DNA of 64,000 nt from Leptolyngbya sp. SIOISBB (GTDB lineage: Bacteria > Cyanobacteriota > Cyanobacteriia > Phormidesmidales > Phormidesmidaceae): positions 5,766,001 to 5,830,000 of the forward strand of contig JAAHII010000001.1 of assembly GCA_010671905.1 (NCBI GenBank), in the 5' to 3' direction. Position 1 is the stretch's first letter, and each line of letters begins with the position of its first letter. A program made the translations under genes and the position numbers. Shown piece by piece: positions 53,263-61,282 of this stretch. Under the pieces are notes generated by a model. The model did no database searches, was not told the DNA's origin, and saw only the letters and a list, made by a program, of their open reading frames with translations.

Positions 53263-53392
53263 AGCGGCTGCTCCTTTAAGGTCTCTGGTTAAATATTAAC
53301 ATTCACACTCGCCTGAGTATTGCGCTACTCCTTTTTGAACGTTTAGGGACTAGCAATGGCATTTACTATCTCTGTACTTGAGATAAGTTTCA

Positions 53393-53902
53393 CTAACTAC
53401 ACCTTAAGTCGAGACTTGTATAGTCGTTGATTTTTGAGTTCAGGATATAGATGAGATAGTAACTGTCCCTCGAACTTGCCTTTGAAATTTCCCAATTAGT
53501 GAGCTGGCTGAGCCAGTCATAAGGAAATCTATTAAGTTGACCGTTTTCAAAAAGCTGTAATTGAATCTGGCTGTCAGTATAAAAATCTTTAATCCTTGCC
53601 TGATCACCAGAAAAACTTCTGACTTCACCTACAAAATAAAAACAATGACTGCCGTTTCCAGGTGGCCGTGTAACCAGACGTTTGGAAGCAACTTTGGATG
53701 TATCTGGTGGATGAGCAGTTTCACGAAATACCTGTTCATATTCACTCAGGATTTGATTGTTTAAAGAATAAACTTTACCTATAATGAAACCCCAGAATAT
53801 GCATATTAAGCAAAGACTTGCGAACGGCATTACCGCAAGCGTAACAATGGCACGTTTCCAGAAAAGGTAACTCATTCTCATATTGAGATCTTCCCTCACC
53901 AT
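53393..53902 (-). CDS. Single-helix membrane protein, hypothetical
   Basis: A 169-residue protein (ATG 53902; ATG 53881 with GAGGGAAG upstream is also possible). One transmembrane helix (IVTLAVMPFASLCLICIFW) is near residues 19-37. The soluble region has GSHCFYFVGEVRSFSGDQAR and ENGQLNRFPYDWLSQL. No family is recognised. Its AT-rich codon use matches the accessory zone. Confidence 0.55.
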   Translation of the reverse strand: MVREDLNMRMSYLFWKRAIVTLAVMPFASLCLICIFWGFIIGKVYSLNNQILSEYEQVFRETAHPPDTSKVASKRLVTRPPGNGSHCFYFVGEVRSFSGDQARIKDFYTDSQIQLQLFENGQLNRFPYDWLSQLTNWEISKASSRDSYYLIYILNSKINDYTSLDLRCS

Positions 53903-54482
53903 ATCTGTCAGTATGTATTAAATTTAATTTTAGCTAGCCAACTATATTATTGGACTGACTTATTCTGCCTAACTTCCCTACACGGGCGTTTAAGTGAAAA
54001 TCTTTCAGCCTAATTATCGGATTCGGGGATTTAGGTGTAAATTTGTCAGCTTAATACCCCTAGATGGATGATTAGGTTGACGTCTCCAGAATGAGCATTC
54101 CAAGGTTTCTGGCTAGATCGCCCACTTCTCAATCACAGGTTAAATTTCATGGCTTTCCACCCAGTCTTTGAGGATTTCTAAAAAGTCTAAGACCGATCGC
54201 CCAAACGCGGTAATTTCGTAGGCGACGGCGATGGGGCGATCGCGCTTTGAAATCTAGACCACAGGAGATCGCACCTTCGCCCCAGAATATGACAACCTCG
54301 CTTTTATTTCCCTATCGCCACCTAGATGCTGGTTAGAGGAACGAGATCGCTCTCAGCACTTTTCTGGTGCGTTTATGTTTTGACAGTCATATTCAGCGGC
54401 ATCCATTAATCTTCAGTTACCTTGAAAGCCTTTGCAACGTTACTGCTGAAATGTAGCAGTCATGGAAGTAAGATTCACTGTC
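53903..54482. other. Spacer with hxlR tail fragment 1
   Basis: 580 bases between the membrane protein and SRPBCC genes. It contains a 3' fragment of an hxlR gene (54148-54250) and about 90 further bases shared with 55785-55875. No intact gene is supported. Confidence 0.55.
54148..54250 (-). pseudogene. hxlR 3' fragment 1
   Basis: Minus-strand translation gives RPIAVAYEITAFGRSV then LDFLEILKDWVESHEI, closely matching the C-terminus of the intact HxlR at 57616-57978. The 5' two thirds are missing. The bases beyond the coding tail (up to about 54330) also match fragment 2, so fragments 1 and 2 are copies of one another. Confidence 0.78.
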
Positions 54483-54896
54483 TTACTCTGTTTCAGCAAT
54501 GCGCTTAACCCTGTTCATCACGTCAGGCAAAGCAGCTTTAAACTGCCGTCCCAGAAACAAACCAAATATAAACGCTAGCAAGCCACGGAACGAGACTTCA
54601 TGCGTAAAGTAAGTAGTGCCTGCTCGACTGACAAGATAGCGATGCACATTTAAGGTGCAGAGTGGCAACCTCACTGTGAATGTATAGCTAGTTCCTAAAT
54701 TAAATTGCGAAATCCTAAAGGTAGAAACTCGGCCTCTTTTTGGAGTCAGTTTACCCATCGCTCCAAGCTCAAAAGGCCCGTTCAGAAAGGCCTCTTGCAA
54801 CTCAGTATCCCACCTTGGCCAATGTTCGACATCCGTCCAAATTGCCCAAATCTTTTCTGGCGTAGCAAATGTTTCAACTGTGTGCCTGAATTTCAT
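54483..54896 (-). CDS. SRPBCC-fold (polyketide cyclase-like) protein
   Basis: A 137-residue protein from ATG 54896. It begins FRHTVETFATPEKIWAIWTD then VEHWPRWD, the hallmark first strand and helix of the START/SRPBCC fold, and continues NLGTSYTFTVRLP and a C-terminal helix FKAALPDVMNRVKRIAETE. The fold binds a hydrophobic ligand in a cavity. It is divergent from the TetR gene, with two operators between them, so it is probably the regulated target. Confidence 0.83.
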   Translation of the reverse strand: MKFRHTVETFATPEKIWAIWTDVEHWPRWDTELQEAFLNGPFELGAMGKLTPKRGRVSTFRISQFNLGTSYTFTVRLPLCTLNVHRYLVSRAGTTYFTHEVSFRGLLAFIFGLFLGRQFKAALPDVMNRVKRIAETE

Positions 54897-54916
54897 CGAG
54901 CTCTGTGAGGGTAAGA

Positions 54917-54933
54917 TATTGACAGTGCCAATA
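54917..54933. promoter_or_regulatory. TetR operator box 1
   Basis: TATTGACAGTGCCAATA, a near-perfect palindrome (arms TATTGACA and TGCCAATA, one mismatch). It lies between the divergent SRPBCC and TetR starts and is the sister of box 2. Confidence 0.6.
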
Positions 54934-54944
54934 TACGTCAGAGT

Positions 54945-54961
54945 TATTGACACTGTCAATA
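54945..54961. promoter_or_regulatory. TetR operator box 2
   Basis: TATTGACACTGTCAATA, a perfect palindrome with 8-bp arms around one base, 14 bp before the TetR ATG (54976). Its centre is 28 bp from the centre of box 1. Autoregulation and control of the divergent gene are expected. Confidence 0.65.
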
Positions 54962-54975
54962 TTGAATTGGAAAGA

Positions 54976-55572
54976 ATGCCCAAATATCACCATGGCGACT
55001 TGCGGAACACGTTGTTAGCCATTGCAACTGAGCTACTGGCTGAGAATGGAGTTCAAGCGCTGAGTTTAAGGAAAATGGCGCAGCGAGCAGGCGTCAGCCA
55101 CAATGCCCCATATATGCACTTTCCTGATAAAGATGCAGTACTTGCAGCGATCGCTGAAGAAGGATTTCGTCTACTTACAGTTGACGTGGAATCCGCCATC
55201 TCTCAAGCAGGCGATAATACCCATCAACAGCTGATTGCTGCGAGTCAGGCTTATGTCAACTTTGCTCTGAATCATTCGAGTCACATGCAGGTGATGTTTC
55301 GCTCTACTGACCTGGCGAAGTATCCTCAACTGGTTGAAGCTTCGCAATCATCACTGAACCAGTTGTTTGAGTTGGTTAAATCTGGTCAGGAGCAGGGAGA
55401 TTTGAAATCCTCTGACACTCACGAAATGACGAAGGCGATTTGGGCAATGGTGCATGGAGTAGCGGCGATTTCTATTGCTTATGAGCCAACTACTTTATTG
55501 CCAGGTCAGGCTTCAGTAGAAGATGTTGTATCAAAGTTTGTGAATCTATTGCTTGACGGACTGACTGCATAA
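54976..55572 (+). CDS. TetR/AcrR-family regulator
   Basis: A 198-residue regulator from ATG 54976. The N-terminal HTH (about 5-50) reads KYHHGDLRNTLLAIATELLA, GVQALSLRKMAQRAGVSHN and APYMHFPDKDAVLAAIAEEG. The helical C-terminal ligand domain has AIWAMVHGVAAISIAYE and the WHG-like WAMVHG turn. It should repress until a small molecule is bound. Two operator boxes lie directly upstream, between it and the divergent SRPBCC gene. Confidence 0.9.
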   Translation: MPKYHHGDLRNTLLAIATELLAENGVQALSLRKMAQRAGVSHNAPYMHFPDKDAVLAAIAEEGFRLLTVDVESAISQAGDNTHQQLIAASQAYVNFALNHSSHMQVMFRSTDLAKYPQLVEASQSSLNQLFELVKSGQEQGDLKSSDTHEMTKAIWAMVHGVAAISIAYEPTTLLPGQASVEDVVSKFVNLLLDGLTA

Positions 55573-56295
55573 TTCCTCATTGATCTTAGATCGAGAAATT
55601 TCAGCCTAATCGCTGGGTCCGGAGGAGTGGGATAACCATTCCATCAATTTCTAGAGCGATCGCCCATCCCCTAACCCCAGTCTAAATTTCATGGCTTTCA
55701 ATCCAGTCTTTGAGAATTTCTAGAAAGTCCACCGCCGATCGCCAAAACTCAGTAATTCCATAAGCGATGGCCATGGGACGATCTCACTTTGAAATCTAGC
55801 CCCCAGACGATCTCACGTTTGCACCAGAGCATGACCACCTCACTACCATGCTCTAGTGCCGCCTAGACTCTAGTTTGAGCATAGTAATCTCTATCACACT
55901 TTGTAACTGATCCCGTCATGTCCTGAAACTGCCTATTAACTACTACACATAAACTATTAAAATATATACACGGATTTTGTCATACAACTGCTTTTCCTGA
56001 AGTCGATGCGTATAGGCAGTGCTTAGATCGGAAATATCAATTCTCTGTTGCAATTCCAACACCTGCATGACAACAGTACTACTCTCAAATACTTCATATT
56101 TAATATTTAAACGTAAAGTCACATAACAAATACATTGCTAATAATGTAGGCCTCTCAGAAGTCGACGCACCATTATCAAGACAAGTCTTTTTGCACGGCA
56201 GAATTGCTTTGAATAATGGGCTATAATGGTAACCAGACTAACTCCGATGCCCTAACTTCGTCCACAATAAAATTTGTCTTTTAGTACTTGAAAAC
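55573..56295. other. Spacer with hxlR tail fragment 2
   Basis: 723 bases. The left third holds hxlR fragment 2 (55690-55790) and its shared flank. The rest is AT-rich and featureless up to the start of the two-gene cassette. Confidence 0.5.
55690..55790 (-). pseudogene. hxlR 3' fragment 2
   Basis: Minus-strand translation gives AIAYGITEFWRSAVDFLE then ILKDWIESHEI, again the HxlR C-terminus. The 5' part is missing and the reading frame is short. It matches fragment 1 in and beyond the coding part. Confidence 0.75.
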
Positions 56296-56898
56296 ATGAA
56301 TCTTTCAAGCAGAACTGTCAAGATTCGAATAAGTCCTAATGTTATTGGGGATTCTGAAAGAATCTTGCAAGAAATTGCTTCCACATTTCAAGGAGATGAC
56401 TTAGATATAAGTATTACGGAAGAGAACGAAATATCACCTCAAGTTGAAAACACAAACATACATATTGATGGTAATGAAGTAAGTGTGGTGTTAAACATAG
56501 CTGCTGATCAAGGTTTGTCAGGGAAGGCTAAGGGAATTGAAGTTTTCCAGACACCGAAAGATCAGAATGAAACACAGGTTGAGGAACAAGAGGATCAACA
56601 ATTAACTACAGAAGTCATCAAAGATTTAAAGGTATCTGATGATTTTGAAGGGCAAGATCGAAAAGAGAGACTGGTTGGAAAGTTGGGCGAAGCCCTTTCT
56701 GAATTCCAAGAGCTTGAAGAACCGAAAAGGATTGACGAAGAACAGGATCAGCTTGTGGAAGAGAAATTAGCTGAAATGTTGAAGAGAGCTTTTTCTGTAG
56801 CTATTCCAATGGTGAATTCAGGTCTGCCAGCTGCTGCCAGACTGTTTGATGGGAATATTTTTTTGCAAGCAGAAAAGAATCTGAATCGTCATGGTTAA
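56296..56898 (+). CDS. Hypothetical protein, first gene of AT-rich cassette
   Basis: A 200-residue acidic protein. An N-terminal beta-rich part (RTVKIRISPNVIGDSERILQ; DDLDISITEENEIS) is followed by a long Gln/Glu-rich region (VEEQEDQQL) and C-terminal helices (ELEEPKRIDEEQDQLVEEKL; AFSVAIPMVNSGLPAAARLF). No family is recognised. It overlaps the next gene by 8 bp and is clearly more AT-rich than the core genes, so the pair looks acquired as a unit. Confidence 0.7.
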   Translation: MNLSSRTVKIRISPNVIGDSERILQEIASTFQGDDLDISITEENEISPQVENTNIHIDGNEVSVVLNIAADQGLSGKAKGIEVFQTPKDQNETQVEEQEDQQLTTEVIKDLKVSDDFEGQDRKERLVGKLGEALSEFQELEEPKRIDEEQDQLVEEKLAEMLKRAFSVAIPMVNSGLPAAARLFDGNIFLQAEKNLNRHG

Positions 56899-57514
56899 AT
56901 CTGAAGAAAACAACGATCAGGCAAGCAAAAAAGCACAGCAAAACTCTCTCGATGACGAAAATTCGTGGTCATTGTTTAGTCAAGAAGATTTGAAGGTTTT
57001 TTCACTACTTGTGCCTGAAAGTGAGCGATTTGACTTTGAGCACTTGTCAGGGATGATTGCATATGCCTTTTACACATTGCATAAGCGTGAGTATATTTTG
57101 GGTCATCTTGATAAAGAGCATACTCTACCAAAAGATAGCGAGATTAAAACTATAGTTTCATCTTTTCAGAATGAAAATGGCTATTTGATAGAGCAGCTAA
57201 GGGCACATTCTCAGTCTATTCTTGTTCAAGAAGTTGAAGCGCAAGCAAACCAAATTGTTCAGGGTAGATTTTTAGAGCCAGTCAAAGAAATTGTTAAGGA
57301 GAATTCGGAAAATGTAGAAAAGACAGTGAGAGATAGTACGACTTTCAAGACTGCTGTAAAAGCTAGCATTTGTGCAAGCTTCATATACTCTTTCTTGATA
57401 GCAGTTGTGATCTTTATAGCTACATCAGCTATGCCCGATACAAAATTCTCGCAGATCATACGAATTTTATTTGAAACCGAACAACTGGATACCTCTGAGC
57501 AGAGTGAAGGTTGA
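56891..57514 (+). CDS. Membrane protein, second gene of AT-rich cassette
   Basis: A 207-residue protein. The middle reads FDFEHLSGMIAYAFYTLHKR, then YILGHLDKEHTLPKDSEIK and a coiled-coil-like stretch (QANQIVQGRFLEPVKEIVKE). One transmembrane helix lies near 166-186 (SFIYSFLIAVVIFIATSAMP), followed by a short tail. The IAYAxYxxxKxxxI element recalls small bacterial membrane proteins of unknown role that sit in variable islands (from memory). Overlap with the first gene suggests a complex. Confidence 0.68.
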   Translation: MVKSEENNDQASKKAQQNSLDDENSWSLFSQEDLKVFSLLVPESERFDFEHLSGMIAYAFYTLHKREYILGHLDKEHTLPKDSEIKTIVSSFQNENGYLIEQLRAHSQSILVQEVEAQANQIVQGRFLEPVKEIVKENSENVEKTVRDSTTFKTAVKASICASFIYSFLIAVVIFIATSAMPDTKFSQIIRILFETEQLDTSEQSEG

Positions 57515-57615
57515 GTTAGCGATATTTCTCTAAATATTTTTTGATATCTTCATAGGTGCATCATTCCCCCAGATTCACTTGTGAGTGGAGTGATTGCCCA
57601 CTGCTAAATCACAGG

Positions 57616-57978
57616 CTAAATTTCATGGCTTTCTACCCAGTCTTTGAGAATTTCTAGAAAGTCCAAGGCCGATCTCCCAAAGTCTGTAATTTCGTACGCA
57701 ACAGCGATGGGGCGATCGCTGATCACTTCACGTTTTACCAGCCCCGCTTCTTCCATTTCTTGCAGGCGCTGGCTCACCATTTTCTTACTTGCCCCACCCA
57801 TTTGACGAACCAGATCGTTAAAGCGCACCGGCCCATCTTTGAGATGCCAGAGAATCGAGCCTTTCCATTTACCCCCTAACAAGCGCATCCCTCGCTCAAT
57901 CGGGCAAGGCTCTAAACACGGCTCGGCGACGACCTTACGCCCTTTGCCGTCGGTGCTGATGTTGATGATGTTGCCCAT
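57616..57978 (-). CDS. HxlR-family transcriptional regulator
   Basis: A 120-residue winged-helix regulator from ATG 57978. It has the N-terminal Cys in CLEPCPIERGMRLLGGKWKG, typical of redox or electrophile-sensing HxlR proteins, then SILWHLKDGPVRFNDLVRQM and VSQRLQEMEEAGLVKREV, and the tail LDFLEILKDWVESHEI. Cys near 25 could respond to reactive quinones or aldehydes. It is divergent from the GST gene (168 bp) and is the likely regulator of the redox cluster to its right. Two truncated copies of its 3' end lie to the left. Confidence 0.88.
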   Translation of the reverse strand: MGNIINISTDGKGRKVVAEPCLEPCPIERGMRLLGGKWKGSILWHLKDGPVRFNDLVRQMGGASKKMVSQRLQEMEEAGLVKREVISDRPIAVAYEITDFGRSALDFLEILKDWVESHEI

Positions 57979-58145
57979 GAGAAAGCGTGGTTACTAAAAG
58001 TATACTGGTTGACTCTAGTTACTGGCCTAATTATCTTAGGACATGTCGCTGAGCTGCGCCATCGCTGTCCAGATTGCGAGATGGCGCACTGGCACGATCC
58101 ATCTCTTGTGTTTGATTTGCCGTTCTTTCATCGACAGGCATATTT

Positions 58146-58844
58146 ATGGCATCCCCCGATATTCATCTCTACACCGCTTCCACCATGAATGGATGGAAGC
58201 CCGTCATCTTTCTTGAAGAAGCTGAGGTTGAGTACGAACTGACCTATATCGACTTTGGGAAAAAAGAGCAAAAGTCCGACTGGTACATGAAGCTCAACCC
58301 CAATGGTCGCATTCCGACCATTGTCGATCGCAGCAACGATGATTTTGCCGTTTTCGAGTCTGGGGCGATTCTCTGGTACCTGGCCGAAAAGTATCAGAAG
58401 TTTCTGCCCGTTGGTGAGAAGGCGCGATCGGAAGCGTTGCAATGGCTCATGTTTCAGATGGCGGGCATTGGCCCCATGATGGGGCAGGCCATGTACTTTC
58501 AGCGCATTGCCGCTCCCAAAGGCATTCAGGATGACTACGCGATCGATCGCTACGTGACCGAATCTCGCCGCTTGCTCGAAGTCTTAGACAAACAGTTGGC
58601 GGACAAGCCTTACATCCTCGGCGACGAGTTCACCATCGTAGATATTGCTACCTATCCCTGGGCGCGGTCTTACCCCTGGGCCAAGGTCTCGATTGACGGA
58701 CTGGATAACTTCAAAGCTTGGTGCGATCGCATCGATGCCCGACCGGCAACCCAAAAAGCCGTTACCATTCCCAAACCGTTCCCAGCTTTCTTTGGCAAAG
58801 GTGATGAAGCCAAGTCTGTCGCTGAAAATGCCGCTCGCTTTTAG
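58146..58844 (+). CDS. Glutathione S-transferase, YghU/Ure2-like
   Basis: A 232-residue GST. The thioredoxin-like domain (1-85) has YTASTMNGWKPVIFLEEAEV, the cis-Pro in NPNGRIPTIVD and the glutathione-binding ESGAILWYLAE. The helical C-domain has GQAMYFQRIAAP and DEFTIVDIATYPWARSY. The Ser/Thr-Asn start without a catalytic Cys or Tyr and the GPMMGQAMYF pattern are of the nu-class (YghU/YfcG), which reduces disulfides and peroxides with glutathione. It faces the HxlR gene and precedes a peroxiredoxin. Confidence 0.9.
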   Translation: MASPDIHLYTASTMNGWKPVIFLEEAEVEYELTYIDFGKKEQKSDWYMKLNPNGRIPTIVDRSNDDFAVFESGAILWYLAEKYQKFLPVGEKARSEALQWLMFQMAGIGPMMGQAMYFQRIAAPKGIQDDYAIDRYVTESRRLLEVLDKQLADKPYILGDEFTIVDIATYPWARSYPWAKVSIDGLDNFKAWCDRIDARPATQKAVTIPKPFPAFFGKGDEAKSVAENAARF

Positions 58845-58872
58845 AGCGTAATACCGATTCTGCATGGTATCG

Positions 58873-59125
58873 CTACAGACCGAGGATCCCCGCTGTCGCC
58901 GCCCCCTTGCAAAAGGGGCTATCACCACCCGGATTTTAATGCCCCCCTTTTTCAAGGAGGGTTTAGGGGATCGCTCCTGCACAGACTTCTTTATGCCACT
59001 GCTACAGACCGAGGATCCCCCGCTATCGCCGCCCCCTTACAAAAGGGGCTATTCACCACCCGGATTTTAATGCCCCCCTTTTTCAAGGGGGGTTGGGGGG
59101 ATCGCTCCCGCACATGCTTCTTTAG
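58873..59125. repeat. Tandem duplication of a 129-bp spacer block
   Basis: Two copies beginning CTACAGACCGAGGATCC at 58873 and 59002. Each contains two small palindromes (CCCTTGCAAAAGGGG type and CCCCCCTTTTTCAAGGAGGG type) around ACCACCCGGATTTTAATG, and a short T-rich spacer. The copies differ at a few positions. The palindromes resemble cyanobacterial spacer repeats and could act as terminators after the GST gene. Confidence 0.8.
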
Positions 59126-59182
59126 TCCAGCTTCAGAAAATTGGGATAAGCCAACTTTGATTGCCCCCTTGGAGATTTCACC

Positions 59183-59830
59183 ATGACCTTAGCGATCGCT
59201 TTACAGACCCAACAGGCCAGCTTTCTCAGCCGCGTTCCCCAAGATACGCAGACCGTGATGCAGCAGGCGACTACTGCTTTGGGAGCATCCGGCATTCTCG
59301 ACCAAACCCTCAAGGTGGGTGATACGATTCCCGATTTCACGTTGCCCAATGCTGCTGGACAAACGGTGAAGGTTCGCGATTTGCTAGCCCAAGGTCCGGT
59401 GGTCATTGCCTTTTATCGCGGGGGATGGTGCCCCTACTGCAATCTGGAACTCAAGGCGTTGCAAAATGCCCTCGCCAGCATTCAAGGGACGGGTGCCACG
59501 CTAGTCGCTATTTCTCCAGAAACTCCTGACAATTCCCTGACCACTCAAGAGAAAAATGAGTTGACCTTTCCCGTTTTGAGTGATTTGGATAATCAGGTGG
59601 CTCGACAGTTTGGCTTGGTATTTAAGTTGCCAATGACTTTGCGCCCAATTTACGCAGGATTTGGTATCGACTTAGTGACTTACAACGGCAATGACCATTT
59701 TGAATTGCCGATTCCCGCGACCTATGTGGTGCAGCCCAATGGCGAAATTGTGTATGCCTTTGCGGATGTTGACTACACCAAACGAGCCGAACCCAGTGAC
59801 GTCGTGAACGCCTTAAAAGGACTGAAATAG
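59183..59830 (+). CDS. Peroxiredoxin (AhpC/TSA, CPYC type)
   Basis: A 215-residue thioredoxin-fold peroxidase. The active-site motif FYRGGWCPYCNLEL has Cys83 and Cys86. IPDFTLPNAAGQ opens the fold, and YVVQPNGEIVYAFADVDYTKR closes it. The 40-residue helical N-terminus (SRVPQDTQTVMQQATTA) is typical of a cyanobacterial and bacterial group annotated peroxiredoxin-like. It should reduce peroxides or act as a thiol oxidoreductase. GGAGA lies upstream of the ATG. Confidence 0.88.
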   Translation: MTLAIALQTQQASFLSRVPQDTQTVMQQATTALGASGILDQTLKVGDTIPDFTLPNAAGQTVKVRDLLAQGPVVIAFYRGGWCPYCNLELKALQNALASIQGTGATLVAISPETPDNSLTTQEKNELTFPVLSDLDNQVARQFGLVFKLPMTLRPIYAGFGIDLVTYNGNDHFELPIPATYVVQPNGEIVYAFADVDYTKRAEPSDVVNALKGLK

Positions 59831-59878
59831 ACGTCGCGCGATCGCCCCCTACAACCACACCCTAAGAACATTTCAACC

Positions 59879-60472
59879 ATGCCAAATATTTTCATTATCA
59901 ATGCTCACGAAGAGTATCCCTTCTCCCCTGGTAAGCTTAATGCCGCTCTCGTTGAAAAAGCCCAGAATATGCTGACGGCCAAGGGCTATGACATCCAAAT
60001 CACCACGATGAAAGATGACTACGATGTGGAAGCCGAAATTGGTAAGCACCAGTGGGCTGACGCCATCATTCTGCAAACCCCGGTGAACTGGATGGAAGTG
60101 CCCTGGAGCTTTAAGCGCTATATGGACTACGTGTACTCTGCTGGCATGGATGGTCGGCTTTGCGCTGGCGATGGCAGAACCCGCCAAGACCCCACCCAGC
60201 AATACGGTACCGGCGGCACGTTGACCGGCAAAAAATATATGCTGTCCCTCACCTTTAACGCGCCAAAAGATTCCTTTGGTGACCCCAATCAGTGGTTCTT
60301 TGAGGGTAAAACCATCGATGATTTGTTCTGGCCCATGCACCTCAACTTCAAGTTCTTCGGCATGGAATCGTTACCGACTTTTGTCTGCTTTGATGTGATG
60401 AAAAATCCTGATATTGAGAATGACTTCATTCGATTTGATGCGCATCTCAACCAGCATTTTAGTGCTGCTTAG
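59879..60472 (+). CDS. NAD(P)H quinone oxidoreductase, MdaB-like
   Basis: A 197-residue flavodoxin-fold protein. It opens [19 protein letters not shown], then [60 protein letters not shown] and the C-terminal [20 protein letters not shown]. This order is that of MdaB/KefF-like FAD-dependent quinone reductases. It would reduce quinones by two electrons, avoiding semiquinone radicals. It follows the peroxiredoxin after 48 bp. Confidence 0.88.
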   Translation: MPNIFIINAHEEYPFSPGKLNAALVEKAQNMLTAKGYDIQITTMKDDYDVEAEIGKHQWADAIILQTPVNWMEVPWSFKRYMDYVYSAGMDGRLCAGDGRTRQDPTQQYGTGGTLTGKKYMLSLTFNAPKDSFGDPNQWFFEGKTIDDLFWPMHLNFKFFGMESLPTFVCFDVMKNPDIENDFIRFDAHLNQHFSAA

Positions 60473-60531
60473 GAGGCACTCCAGCATCACGTTCAGCTCA
60501 CCAGTAATGTCTGAAAATTGAGACTTAAATC

Positions 60532-61182
60532 ATGCAACCGACTGTGAAAATTGATATCGTTTCAGATATTGTGTGTCCCTGGTGCATCATTGGCTATAAA
60601 CGCCTGGAAAAAGCCATGCAGATGTTCGAGGATACGGTGACTTTCGAACTGCACTGGCATCCCTTTGAGCTGAATCCGGCCATGCCCGAGGGGGGCGAAA
60701 ACCTGCGTGCGCATCTCGCGAAGAAATATGGCACCACTTTGGAAGGCAGTATTGCCGCCCGCCAGCGCCTGACGGATATGGGAGCCGAGTTGGGGTTTAC
60801 GTTCAACTACTATGACGAGATGCGCATGTACAACACCTTCAAAGCGCATCAGTTGCTCAATTGGGCTAAACAATATGGCAAGCAAACCGAGTTACATCTG
60901 ACATTGTTTGCGGCCTACTTTGGCGAGCAAAAAGCCGTTGATGACACCGAGGTGCTGCTTGCCGCAGCCAGTCAAGTGGGGCTGGATAGTGATGAAGCGA
61001 GAGAAGTGCTCGACAGCGGCCGGTATGCACACGATGTCAAAGTTATTGAAGCCTCATGGATGAGTCGTGGCGTTCAGGCAGTGCCAGCCGTCATCTTCAA
61101 CGAGCAGTCTTTGCTATCGGGTGCTCAACCGACGGCTATTTTTCAAGCCCAAATCGAAGCGTTGGCCATGGCCGCAACCTAG
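60532..61182 (+). CDS. DsbA-family oxidoreductase, FrnE-like
   Basis: A 216-residue protein. The CPWC motif (Cys15-Cys18) is in DIVSDIVCPWCIIGYKRLEK. The helical insert carries GAELGFTFNYYDEMRMYNTF and LLNWAKQYGKQTELHLTLFA, and the cis-Pro is in GVQAVPAVIF. There is no signal peptide, so it is the cytoplasmic FrnE/HCCA-isomerase-like type rather than a periplasmic DsbA. It may isomerise or reduce disulfides under oxidative stress. It follows the MdaB-like gene after 59 bp. Confidence 0.92.
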   Translation: MQPTVKIDIVSDIVCPWCIIGYKRLEKAMQMFEDTVTFELHWHPFELNPAMPEGGENLRAHLAKKYGTTLEGSIAARQRLTDMGAELGFTFNYYDEMRMYNTFKAHQLLNWAKQYGKQTELHLTLFAAYFGEQKAVDDTEVLLAAASQVGLDSDEAREVLDSGRYAHDVKVIEASWMSRGVQAVPAVIFNEQSLLSGAQPTAIFQAQIEALAMAAT

Positions 61183-61282
61183 CGTTCTGCCTAGCTTGAA
61201 ATTCGGTCTGCCGTAGCGTGGGGCAATTAGGACGTGACCCACGCAGGACCATACAGTCATCATTTGCTTGGAGGCTCTTCCC

